A stretch of 64,000 nt of DNA. Origin: Rotaria sp. Silwood1 (Eukaryota; Rotifera; Eurotatoria; Philodinida; Philodinidae). Made by a program: the position numbers and the translations under genes. Shown here one piece after another: positions 48,966 through 59,218 of this stretch. Numbering within the stretch: the first letter of the stretch is position 1; the number at the start of each line of letters is the position of its first letter. The notes under the pieces are model-generated. The model was not told the origin of the DNA and made no database searches. It saw nothing but the letters and a program-made list of their open reading frames with translations. The stretch spans positions 188,830-252,829 of the forward strand of contig CAJNOP010000122.1 in assembly GCA_905250075.1 (NCBI GenBank), written 5' to 3'.

Positions 48966-50269
48966 GTACTACTCTCATTTAAAGAACGACATATTGTAAA
49001 ACCAATAACGAAGTGCTTATCTTACTTGAATACGAAAGTGATTGTCGCAATTAATTTATTAGAAAGATAAAAATATATTGTATTGATTTTGTCTCATAAG
49101 GAATTTACTAGTACTTTAAGAGAAGTTACTCTGGATAATGATGATATACGTAATCCAGTTTTTAAAATGTTGCTCTGTACAGATTGACTATCGTTAGTAT
49201 TGGTTTTGAAAGAATCGTTCTTTTGTTGAAAGTTCGAAGTCGAATGACTAAAATATCTATTTGACTGCAATGAGAAAGAAATTGAATGAGATCATTGATG
49301 AAATTTTTCAGTGATTCAAATTCGGATATAACGAACTGAATCTGTGTTGTAATAGAAACAAAAATGACTAACGGAAGACAAATTATCATGACGATTGCCT
49401 GAATTTTTCTTTGTCAATATTTGATTGTTTGAAAGTCGAATGGTCATATGAACAATATTGCTTGATCGTCGTTTTCTTTTCATCGTATGAGAATAATAAT
49501 GACGAACTTTCTGGACTTTCGCTGAACGCTTTGTTGCATCGCCTGAAAATAACATCATCTACGCACAAACTAAACAAATGCTTTTCCACTATATGCTATT
49601 TCCTTTGTAGTCATAAGGATTCGTATTTTATTTTAAAAAAATCTATGTTCTACCCGATCGAAAAAACAAAAATGCACATATTTGGCTTCGTTTATTTTAA
49701 GGTAGATAATTTAAAACTTTTTTTGAATAGAGAAAAATTTATTATTTCATATTCATTTCAATTTCTTTAATATTTTCAATGCGAACGTCTTTTTGAATGA
49801 AAAAAAAAAGAAATCAATCAATTGACTTATTCCCTCGATTGAAGAGAGCGGCATATGAAATACAATGAGTTTGCATGTTCGCAAGCACGTGTTGAGTCAT
49901 ATGCACCCATATTAAGACGATAGGGATATTTTTTATGAAGTTTGACCAAAAGTAATCGGAATCCGAGAATCCAAATCTGTAATCGGTTTTTGGTAACTTT
50001 GAGATTGAGTTTTTTTGATCAGAGAAAGGCTTTTTTACGAAAAAAATGATTGTTCCTAAAGTTGGACCAAAGATAATCGGAGTCGGAGAATCGGAATTCT
50101 TCTTCTATATTCAGTTCTTTCTCTTCGACAACTTACCCATACTCGAAACAATAACGACACCATTACATCCATATCTCCATTATACATGGATATCAAAACA
50201 AAATTGTGGATGAGATCGTTATCTATAGTGTACGTTCAACCAAACTAGCACATCATCATGGCAGAAGTA
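48966..50269. other. No supported gene; possible receptor remnant
   Basis: On the minus strand 49162-49520 a hydrophobic run (VMIICLPLVIFVSI) follows a basic stretch (KRRSSNIVHMTIRL) in a neighbouring frame. This would suit loop 3 and TM6 of a 7TM receptor, but the phase is not resolved and no other segment is seen. Confidence 0.25.
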
Positions 50270-51463
50270 TAGAGCCCTGCGGTTCCGGTTAGCAAAATCG
50301 AAAAAAAGCGGTTCCTTTTTCGGTTTCTAAAATTTTTTCTAGGAACCGATGATTTTACCGTAACATACAAAATGCCGAGTAATTGAGTTTTTTTAGAAAT
50401 TTCTACATTTTATCTTCGGGACTCTTCGTGTTTATTACTTCATCAAATAAGTAGCTGCTTCAAAAGGTAAAAGAAAAAGTCAAAGAATGAGTTGAAACAC
50501 TGACATACAATATGTTCATATGAAATATTTATATTACAAGTTCTAAAAAAGAGCTACTTCATCATTTTCTTATCCTCTCCATGGTCATGATCACAAAGAA
50601 CAATATCATCTTCGTTACTCATTCTAAACGTCTTTTTGTTGTTGTAGTAATAGATTATTATTTAGTTTAGGCAGGACACTGTAGAAGATGACTGTTCAAC
50701 CATCTTTCTTTTCGTTTCAGTTGTATCAACTTCATCAATTTTTTACATCACATGATTTTAATAATGTTAAATTTTTCTGAAAAAAATAACAATAGAGTAT
50801 TTTTTTTTCTGTACCAAGATCGATGCGTTTATCGATACTTGTATTTTTTGCAGACGAGATAAGTCCTTCTACAATGGTGTTCGATGTTTGTAAGGATAAA
50901 AATCTTGAGCTATAGAAAATAAGATCGGTAATTTTAAATTCTGTTGTCGCGGAATTATAAAACATCATCATGTCCACTGAATGGAACATTTGATGACATA
51001 TATTTATCTAATTCGTACGGTGTTGTTGACAATGTTAAGGAATTTTGTGGTATATCAAAACAGTATGAAAGAGGACCTTTTGGTGTTGTCTATTGAGAGT
51101 CAAGTGAATTTGTACTAACAGGTGGTGGAGTAGTAGTTGTACATGTAGTGAATAGTATTGTTGGTTGCTGTTTATTAATTTCCGTTTTAACTAACTTAAG
51201 AGCTTTTTTCTTGAAAACCAGGATTACTACGAAAATTTTTCATGGATAAATGAAGAATGGTGCTGATATAATGTGCACCTTGCAACATCTACACATCTTG
51301 AAACTCTCACCCTCAAGAAAAATATCGGTTCCTAACGGTTCCGGTTCCATCCTCTTTTATTTCATGGTTTCGGTTCCGGCTCCGGTTTCGGATAAGAGAA
51401 ACAGAAAAATCCTGTTCTCGGTTTGGTTCTCGGTTCCATTTTTTTTGGAACTGCAGGGCTCTA
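50270..51463. mobile_element. Inverted-terminal element with GGTTCC-rich ends
   Basis: TAGAGCCCTGCGGTTCCGGT at 50270 pairs with the complement of GGAACTGCAGGGCTCTA ending at 51463 (11 bp perfect, then GTTCC). Subterminal regions on both sides (50270-50345 and 51320-51450) are rich in GGTTCC/CGGTTTC motifs, as in subterminal repeats of hAT-type elements. I see no convincing 8-bp target duplication and no transposase; the interior has only short frames. Confidence 0.55.
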
Positions 51464-51978
51464 GAATAAATATATCGGCCATGCACTTTTCTAACTATTC
51501 GTTCTGTTATAAGAAAAATTATTTGTCAAATATAATACATACATGACTGAGAAATTCAGGAAGGTGACTAGATGTAACTTATCTATTGGTTAAATATTAA
51601 TTATTAAAATGATCAGCACACGTTGTTTCAATAACATTTCAGGTATGATTTTTACTTACAGAGATTATTGAAAATAGACTTCATTTTCTTATACTTAGTT
51701 TCATAAGAACAAATAATTACAAATAAGACAAGATAGATGAAAGTTCGAGTAAAGCTAGTCGCTGTATTCATGAATCGATTGTAATAGTTTTATAATTATA
51801 GTAAATCAAGTCGAATGTTTAATATTGGAAAAAGAATACAATGTGTCTGATATAAGGTGACTTTAACTGAACTTGCATTCGAAAACATAATAGTCGAATT
51901 AATTATTTGCTAAAAAAGTCAGCTCAACACTGTTGTGATGATTAGCTTTTTTGATTGTGCCTATTTTAAAAATATACT
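51464..51978. other. No gene seen
   Basis: AT-rich stretch with no supported structure between the element at 50270 and the membrane-protein remnant. Confidence 0.5.
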
Positions 51979-52412
51979 TTAATCGCTTAACAGTTTATTT
52001 AAAAAATAAATGTATGTTATAAAAAGATCCATGTATACAAAAGAGAAAAAAATAATAACACTGGCAAATACAATATGATAAAAATAAAGTATCTCAGGTG
52101 CTGTAACATTTTCTAATTTTCTTTTTAAAAAAAAAAACGTAAAACTTCCATAATAAATTTTATCACCGAATTTAATGCCCAAGTATAAATGGCATTTGCA
52201 ACGCTCGTCATGAACATCTGGTCTATCATAGACAAGACCACCATCAATGTATATGTCTGGAAGTTGATGACTGTTCGCCAGTATAAAAGTACACGATACT
52301 GATGAGCATGAAATTCATGAATAATATAATTGATCGAGATCAACTTATTGTGACAAGTTCTAGCCAAAAATAAAATAAAACTCATTAATATTGACAATAC
52401 CAAAAATGTCAT
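51979..52412 (-). pseudogene. Membrane-protein remnant, unknown family
   Basis: Two overlapping frames read as one hydrophobic protein if the 11-T tract at 52127-52137 is crossed with a frame change. The first is FLVLSILMSFILFLARTC, HAHQYRVLLYWRTVIN and WALNSVIKFIMEVLRFFF. The second is LKRKLENVTAPEILYFYHI and VFASVIIFFSFVYMDLF, ending at the TAA at 51979. Three or more membrane segments are likely. Either the homopolymer length is an assembly error and this is a real exon, or the gene is dead. I do not recognise the family. Confidence 0.35.
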
Positions 52413-52762
52413 TCGGATTCGTAATGAGATTCAATCATAATCAATACTACTAAAGGAAATATGTAAAAATGGGTGCGGAAATGTAATCTCCGCATTCAGT
52501 TATTGTTTCAATGAGTCGCACGTGAATCTTGCACAACTGAATGACATTATTTCGTCTGAAGCCTATCTTTTGTTTTATGTACAGAGAATTTGAAAACAAA
52601 CAGTCTGTTAAAGCATGTTTTTTTCCACATAGCTGATTCTTCGTTCTTGTGGTTCAGATAAAACGTATACTCAATCAAATGAAGCGTTTATCGAATCTCA
52701 CAGTCTATTGGATATGCCAGAGTTGATACTATAACTATGTGAGCTTGTTATTTATGCCTAAA

Positions 52763-52782
52763 AGAGAGAGAGAGAGAGAGAC
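52763..52782. repeat. GA microsatellite
   Basis: About ten GA dinucleotides in tandem. Confidence 0.9.
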
Positions 52783-52866
52783 GAAAGCATTGTCTCAATT
52801 GAGATAGTTTCGTCATTGCTCGGGTGATATAAAATGCTATCTAGAAAATGCCATAAAAAACTATAA

Positions 52867-52922
52867 TGATGGGGTGTGGGTGTTGTTTTCTCTTTATCCG
52901 TATCTACACACTGATGTCATTA
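52867..52922. repeat. Short telomere-like G-rich arm
   Basis: GATGGGGTGTGGGTGTTG followed by a loop and a weak CTACACACTGA arm: probably a much decayed copy of the hairpin island. Confidence 0.4.
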
Positions 52923-54296
52923 TAGATAAATATTTACATGAACAAGAAAAACTTTAATCAACTGAAGCAAATATATCAATGACACAAAATAATTATACCA
53001 AATGTAAATTGCTTACAAAACAATATTGATTCACGAGAAAAAAATTCATTGTCAAATATTCAAACTGAAAATATTGAACGGGAAATATGTTATCTAGCTG
53101 AAGATATACAACAATTTTCATTAATTTCAAAAAATCATCAAGATGATGATGAATTCACTAAACATATCTAATTATAATTATAGTTATAGGAATATAGCAA
53201 TGAGTCAATATCAGCTAACATTGCATTGAACGCATGATCTTATACAAATCAAAAAAACCAAATATCTTGAAAAATATAATTAGTTATAAAAGCTGTTAGT
53301 GCAATTCCTTTGCGGATTAAAATATGAATTACAATATATTTATGAGTATTGTAATAAAGATAATCAATTATTATACGCTTCGATTCATGAATTCTGAACC
53401 ACTGTTAGTATATGTCGATAATGAAAGATATTAATCATCATATAATACAGTGGGTATAAAGAAAGGTAAAGGACAATTGTCATAGTTATCTCAACCTGAA
53501 CTTTCATGTGAGAAATACGTTTGACATGGCAGAATTGCAACCCGTAACGATAAACGGCCGGTTCGGACCGGTCCAGAATTTTTTTTGAGTTTGTGCATGT
53601 TACTTTTTTAAAAAGATTGATCGTAATGGTATTTTCTTTGCATACCAAGAAAGTTTTACTTATGATAATAGCTGTTTCTATGAGGAAATTCATTAAAATA
53701 TTTCTATTAAGTTAACATTCATCAAAATATCCCATACATACTTTATCAAGTCACTTCAATATCAATTTATATTATCAAAATAAAGCGTAACGGTTCGTCA
53801 TCATTGTAATTTATTACATAATTGACCTCATTTTGTATGATTATAGAGTATCCTTTGTAAAGGCAAAAGATATGTCAAAGTAAACCTATTGAGAGATGCA
53901 GGGTACATCTACAGTCAACGCAGAATTTCTATGTCTGATAAATATTTCATTAGAATTGGAAACTAGTATGGAATGTGTAGTTCTTTGAAACTTTATATCC
54001 ATCGATAGTTGTTAAAAGGGAGAAAAACTTTAGAAACAGATAGAGTGTGGGTGTGAAATAATTGAAGCTACAGTGTTACGATCTGATTGTTCCCATCCGG
54101 TCGTAAGACAGAGAGGAGATACGCTTTCTAGTATAGCGGCAGTACAGCTACCCGGTAAGCAGAACATGCATGGCGCGATTCCTGGCGAAAGCGGATTATC
54201 TTTTGCTCCGTTTTGTTCTCATTCCATCACGATGCTTATTTTGTGATAATAAGAACGATAACATACATATCACAGCCGCACGCACACCCATAACTA
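52923..54296. other. No intact gene; one coding-like scrap
   Basis: On the plus strand about 53010-53170 a polar frame of some 50 codons (IQTENIEREICYLAEDIQQF, then DDDEFTKHI and stop) looks coding in composition but has no start or partner exon. A G-rich arm near 54045-54060 and a C-rich arm near 54275-54290 may be split halves of one telomere-like island. Confidence 0.35.
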
Positions 54297-54385
54297 ATAG
54301 ATATATAGATTCCATGTGACATCTGTTCGAAAGAACAGATGTACAATTATTTCGAACAGATGTCACACAGAACCTATATATCTAT
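54297..54385. repeat. 89-bp inverted repeat
   Basis: ATAGATATATAG through GTGACATCTGTTCGAA pairs with TTCGAACAGATGTCAC through CTATATATCTAT, with a loop of about 20 bp that itself repeats AACAGATGT. It could be a short MITE or a deletion product of one. Confidence 0.75.
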
Positions 54386-54970
54386 TTTTTTTTCACGAGT
54401 CATGTAAACTACGTTTCGCGTGTCATCATGTATCTGATGATGATATCAGATAGGTTATCGGAAGCTCACACATTGTCTTCAATAAAATAAAAACTCATAT
54501 AGAAGATATGATTTTCACGGCAGTTATCCAATTTCTACTTGCACGTAAAAATAAATTTACGTGCTTCAATGTAAAAATGATACAAAAAAGATTAGTTACA
54601 TATTCGATGCATTGCGAAACAAACAGAATAGAAGAATAATATGTCTAACCACTAGCATAAAGCATGCCTTTGATTTCATTCTTCCTCTATTTTGTGAGAG
54701 ACGATCTAAAAGGAATGTTGATGTATAAAGTTAAAAATTTAGACCCATTCACAGCCCTTTCACAGACAGTGACGAACATCTCAGTATTGCGGCTTTCTCC
54801 TTGCTGGTCTTGACATACATACCCATGATACAGAATTTTGCTTTTCACACTCACTGTAACCTATATTCGATCATAATGAAAGTTCTTCAGAGATATTTCA
54901 AAAGAAAACACAAAATTTACATGAATACATTTTCAAAAAATAGATTTGATTCTGTTGTTTCATGATAAAA
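54386..54970. other. No gene; 3' flank of MBL-like gene
   Basis: AT-rich, no supported feature. Confidence 0.5.
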
Positions 54971-56155
54971 TCATCCACAGTCATTTCCAGTGATGTCTAT
55001 ATTAAAATTATTACCAACTGGCAATTCTCCCATTGGGTTTTTCTTCTTATTCTTCTTGCTTAATTTGGCCAACAATGGTTCTGTCTTCCTCAAAAGTTCG
55101 GCTACCTGTGCATGTGCACCACCTATTTTCACATCTAAGTGGGCACAGCATATATTGTCAAATGGCCAATCGTTCAACATGTTGCGCATCCAATCTCGAA
55201 ATAAGTAAGGAGCTTCGGCTGTTGGATGCAGACCGGGACCTGTGAGCGATATATGAAAGGCTATTACACCGTGCGGGAATCCAAATAATTTGAGAAGGAA
55301 ACCAAACTTGTCGGTATAATTGATAGTATCATCCACATGAAGTGTACGAGATAATCGATGGTAGATGAATGCACTCATTAAGTGATTGGATGATTCTTGT
55401 GGATTGATAAATTCACCACCTAAAATAGGAATAGATAACTGTTTCACATGTTCAGATCACCAATAAGTTTAAAGCAGCTAATCTATTCTGAACTTTTTTT
55501 GCACTAGCGCTTTTAATCATTAGTACTGTCAATAGCTAAAAGGTCTGTTTTATGAGAATGTGAATTCCTAAGCTTTTATGACTTTTTTTTGAAACTAATT
55601 AATAAAAAGAACATTCTGTTCAGAGAAAAAAAATGATGAAATTTTTGTCAAGATATGGAAAAATATTTTAAAACTCTACCGCATATTAAAATATCTCTCA
55701 AACATAGTCAAAGTATCCTTTCATTCACCCGCTGAAATGCGCATTTCTACATCTGGTTCCCATTTTTGTCTCACATTACAATCATCAAGACTGCCTAACC
55801 ATGGAATTTCTGGCAGTATACGTAAGTGTCTCGGCGTTCCATAGTAAGCTGCTTGTGGATATGCTTGATAAAATGCCAAAAATGATCGAGTATGAAATGG
55901 ATGTAGGCCAACCACGCCCTCGATCAAATCTCCATTGTTTGTCAGTCGATCTATTTGTCTTCTAAGATGATCATTGAGTTCGACTGTGTCAAAAACAACG
56001 AAATTTCCGTCGCTCAATTGAACGATGGACATTTGTGTTCCGATATCAGCCATTTTAGCGAACATTTTAAAATGACCACGAATGTTCCAAAAACCAGGAC
56101 CAATCTCGTATAATTCGTTCTTTTTACGACTTCTGGAATGTTTATTTAATGCCAT
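54971..56155 (-). CDS. Metallo-beta-lactamase-like fold protein
   Basis: Two exons, 56155-55729 and 55419-54971, join at phase 1 (GCGG|GTGAAT ... TTTTAG|GT) to give 291 residues with no stop. The opening ELYEIGPGFWNIRG and MSIVQLSDGNFVVFDTV are like the first strands of the metallo-beta-lactamase fold. GLHPFHTRSF (His85, His88) sits where canonical members have HxHxDH, so the metal site is reduced. Later marks are TPRHLRILPEIPW, HVDDTINY, GPGLHPTAEAPYLFRDWM and the KIGGAHAQV segment. The architecture resembles an uncharacterised MBL-like family found in protists, fungi and some bacteria. The ATG at 56155 is the first in frame and gives a basic N-terminus without a signal peptide, so a cytosolic location is likely. 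The substrate is unknown. Confidence 0.78.
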
Positions 56156-58028
56156 GATGCGAAGCGAAACAAAGAAGTAACAAATCTAAAAAGAAGAGTA
56201 GACAGATTGAATATCATTGTACATAAGAAACGATTGGTAGCTGCGCTTCTTTGGTTGTCATTGCTACGAAATAGAAAAAATACAAACTAATAAAGCATGA
56301 CAACGATAACATGTATGAATCATATTGATTGACGTCAGCAGAAACATACTAATTTTTGCAACTGTCAAAAGTACAGGTGAGCATAGGAGAAATGGATTGA
56401 CTGGTTTGTGTTACATAACAAAATTATTTATTTAGATGAAGTGGGCGTATACATCATTAAACAACACATGTGAGAAATAAATAGATGTTATATTTTACAG
56501 ACAGATTGGAAGACGTTTCCTTTTTTCTCATTTAATAGCTTAAGAATGTGAGGGTGAGGACCAGTAATAGAAAAAAAGATATAGAGGACACTAATGTGTA
56601 AATGCAATTTGCTTTAAAAATGGTTATGCAAAATTTTCTGGAAACTCGAATTGGTACATCCACATAGTAATCAAATTGAGATCGTTTAATAAAAAAAATC
56701 ATCCAATAAAATCCATTGCACGATATTTATACTCAAAGTGCAGCAGTAACTTTTAAATTTGCTATCAAAAGCATGAAATCGTATCAAGAAAGAAGTTTGC
56801 ATCATTAAGTAGAAATTGCTATGATAGGTGTTAGATTTCTTGGTAGAATATTTGTTAAAAAAAATAAACATGTGTACAATATTACCTATTATGAAAAGAA
56901 ACTAGACCAATGAGAAATGAAAATTTGACGAGCTGTTTTTTGTTCGTCATTCACACATCATTAGGCATCGTGTAATTGAATCATGTGTGTCATTACATGC
57001 GGGTGAGTACAGTGTGTATAGAATAAAGGAATATTTCTTATTCGTTTGTGTTTGAATGATACAATCAGATAGACCAAAGTATTTTGTAAGCGATATCACC
57101 ACAGAGATATATATTCGATCGTGTGCCTATCTGTTCTCATCATCATTCGTTGTTCAGGATCTTGTTTTTGTCGAATGAATGACGTTGATTCGCAGCTGAT
57201 GTTAAATCTAATGGTAAATCGTGCACATGAGAAACATTCATCGCTGATGATCATGATGAATTTGGTAGTTTATGACAATGTGTATCAGCATCGATGTGCA
57301 GATATTGTTCATATTTTAGGTGTTTTTTTTCTTAAATATTGTTTGTTCTTAAGGAAAGAAAAATATTATAGAACAAAAGACCTGTTGATCAGGTGTAATG
57401 TGATACGGTGTTTTTGTTTGATAACACAATTCTCCATGAAAGAGAACGAAAAGTATTGAAATGATGGAAATATTACTCGTTTGTATTTGACACAGAAAAA
57501 AAGACGTCTTTATGTTCTTCTGATGATAGAAACTCATGCCAATTGGTGGCATATGAAACACACTTGTTTCAAAGATTGATTCTCGAAAGTAGCTGTTCTA
57601 CTAATCACTTTTAACACTTGTTGAGAAAAGGATCTTTAGTTTGAAGACTCAAAATTTTCTTACCTTTGATCAATAAAAAAAAACAGGTATACATATGGCG
57701 CAGAAAATGAAGAAAATGTGCTCGATGATGGTAGAGATCGAGTTGGTGGTTTCACGCAGAGATACTAACTGGCTGATAATGATTGCTATATATATATTTA
57801 TAAACCATTACAGAGAGGCAAAAGCAAAAGTGAACAGAAGTTTACAAACCTCAATAATAGTTATGAAAGAATTGATTAACGTGACGCAAGAATCATTTCG
57901 TAACAATTTATTAAGAAAAATTCTCAAATAAAAACAATTAATTATGATTATTAATTATTTCCTATTCTCTGAAATACATAAAAAATATATAGTTTGGAAA
58001 ATAAAAGAAAATAATGATTTCATTCTAT
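56156..58028. other. No supported gene
   Basis: Short frames at 57121-57459 and 57695-57931 have no recognisable domain; the rest is AT-rich. Confidence 0.45.
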
Positions 58029-58241
58029 TTAATAGGCAATTAAATATTCAACGTATCCTTGAGCATCTTGATAAGTGACGAAAATATGGCTTTCATCTGC
58101 AGGTGAATCAAATTGAAGAGGTTGAGTTTTCATCGATCCGCTACCTCTGATTGTTTTTCCGACTAATACACGTACTACAAACATGCATCGTTCTCCAGTT
58201 AGATTGGGTGAAGTACATCCATGACTGTAAGATGCATTTGA
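58029..58241 (-). pseudogene. PARP catalytic domain, C-terminal fragment
   Basis: An open frame of 70 codons ends at TAA 58029-58031. It reads NASYSHGCTSPNLTGERCMF, VVRVLVGKTIRGSGSMK, SPADESHIFVTYQDAQGYVE and YLIAY. This is the characteristic end of the ADP-ribosyltransferase domain of PARPs: the ASYS block near the NAD site, the GERCMFxxRVLVG strand, and the final IFVTYxDAQxYxEYLI with the catalytic-Glu-type position. PARPs transfer ADP-ribose from NAD+. Homology stops upstream at about 58241, exactly where a G-rich telomere-like island begins, and I find no other PARP exon further upstream. It is therefore a truncated gene end. It has no start codon of its own. Confidence 0.8.
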
Positions 58242-58363
58242 GAGTGGGTGTGAATGGGTGTGAATGTAGGTGTGCGTGTAGATTTAGATGAATAGATGGC
58301 TTAGACCCAGGGCCACATCCACACCCACAGCCACAGCCACGCCTCACACCCAACACCCCACAC
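58242..58363. repeat. Telomere-like hairpin island, left part
   Basis: A G-rich arm (GAGTGGGTGTGAATGGGTGT), a 26-bp core at 58278-58303, and a C-rich arm (CCACATCCACACCCACAGCC) running into the hAT-like element. The C-rich arm continues after it at 58813-58845. The core is identical to that of the island at 61980. Confidence 0.85.
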
Positions 58364-58812
58364 TAGACTTCTGCGTGACCACGATTTTTCAGTCACGTCA
58401 CGTCACGGTCACGTTCATAGTCACGGAGTTTTTTTGAAACTAGTCACGATCACGTCACGGTCACGAGCTACCTGGTCACGAGCACGGTCATAGTCACGGA
58501 AATTTTTCGAAACTAGTCACGGTCACGGAGATTTTGGATTACTAGCTGGATTTTTGTGCTACAAAATCAAGATTTATATTGATTTCACAGATTTTCTCTG
58601 TAAAAAACGCAGAAAACACGTAAATCAATTAAAATTTTGATTTCTTTTCACAAAAATTAGATTTCTAATCTCAAAATTTTTCACCATTAAGTCACGATCA
58701 TGAGCTATTTGGTCACGGTCACGATCCCAGTCACGACAATTTTTCGAAAACTAGTCACGGTCACGGTCACGAGAGGCCGTGACCGTGACCGTGACCATTT
58801 AGCAGAAGTCTA
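58364..58812. mobile_element. hAT-like non-autonomous element with GTCACG repeats
   Basis: Ends TAGACTTCTGC (58364) and GCAGAAGTCTA (to 58812) form an 11-bp perfect terminal inverted repeat. CCCCACAC flanks both sides exactly (58356-58363 and 58813-58820): an 8-bp target duplication, as hAT elements make. Because the host sequence is itself C/A-rich repeat, part of that match is expected. Near both ends the motif GTCACG/GGTCACG occurs more than a dozen times in both orientations, like hAT subterminal transposase-binding repeats. No coding capacity; 449 bp. Confidence 0.78.
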
Positions 58813-58845
58813 CCCCACACCCACGCACCCACACCCTCTCTTAAA
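58813..58845. repeat. Telomere-like island, right remainder
   Basis: CCCCACACCCACGCACCCAC and following bases: the part of the C-rich arm displaced by the hAT-like insertion. Confidence 0.75.
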
Positions 58846-59218
58846 AGTATTCGTGGAGCTTTGACAATCATTTCGCATGTATCTTGGATTTTTTCGAAAG
58901 CATGAAAGTTGAAAAAATGATTCCGTATGGTACTATATTTTTTAGAGTAAGATCTAGAAATAGAAATCCATCTATGTTTGTCTGTCTTTAAGAATTGATA
59001 AAGATGGTCGAAAAAACATAAATAGTCCAATATGCTGCAAAACGAGCAAACAGACGGATTAGTCTAAATATGTTTCAGTTTCTTGACTAGCCTCTCAATC
59101 TACGCTTATGTCAATCGTCTGCCGGTCAGCTCTACTTAAGTTCATCATGATAGATTTATATTCAATTTATAAAATAAAACAGTCAAATCAAAGAAATCAT
59201 GTTTCATAAGTTTCACTG

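Noticed and set aside
49386-49770. Three mutually overlapping frames on both strands
   Set aside because: They compete for the same bases and none shows a domain; only a weak 7TM-like stretch nearby was kept as a note.
57121-57931. Frames at 57121-57459 and 57695-57931
   Set aside because: Met-rich or Ile-rich chance frames without recognised motifs.
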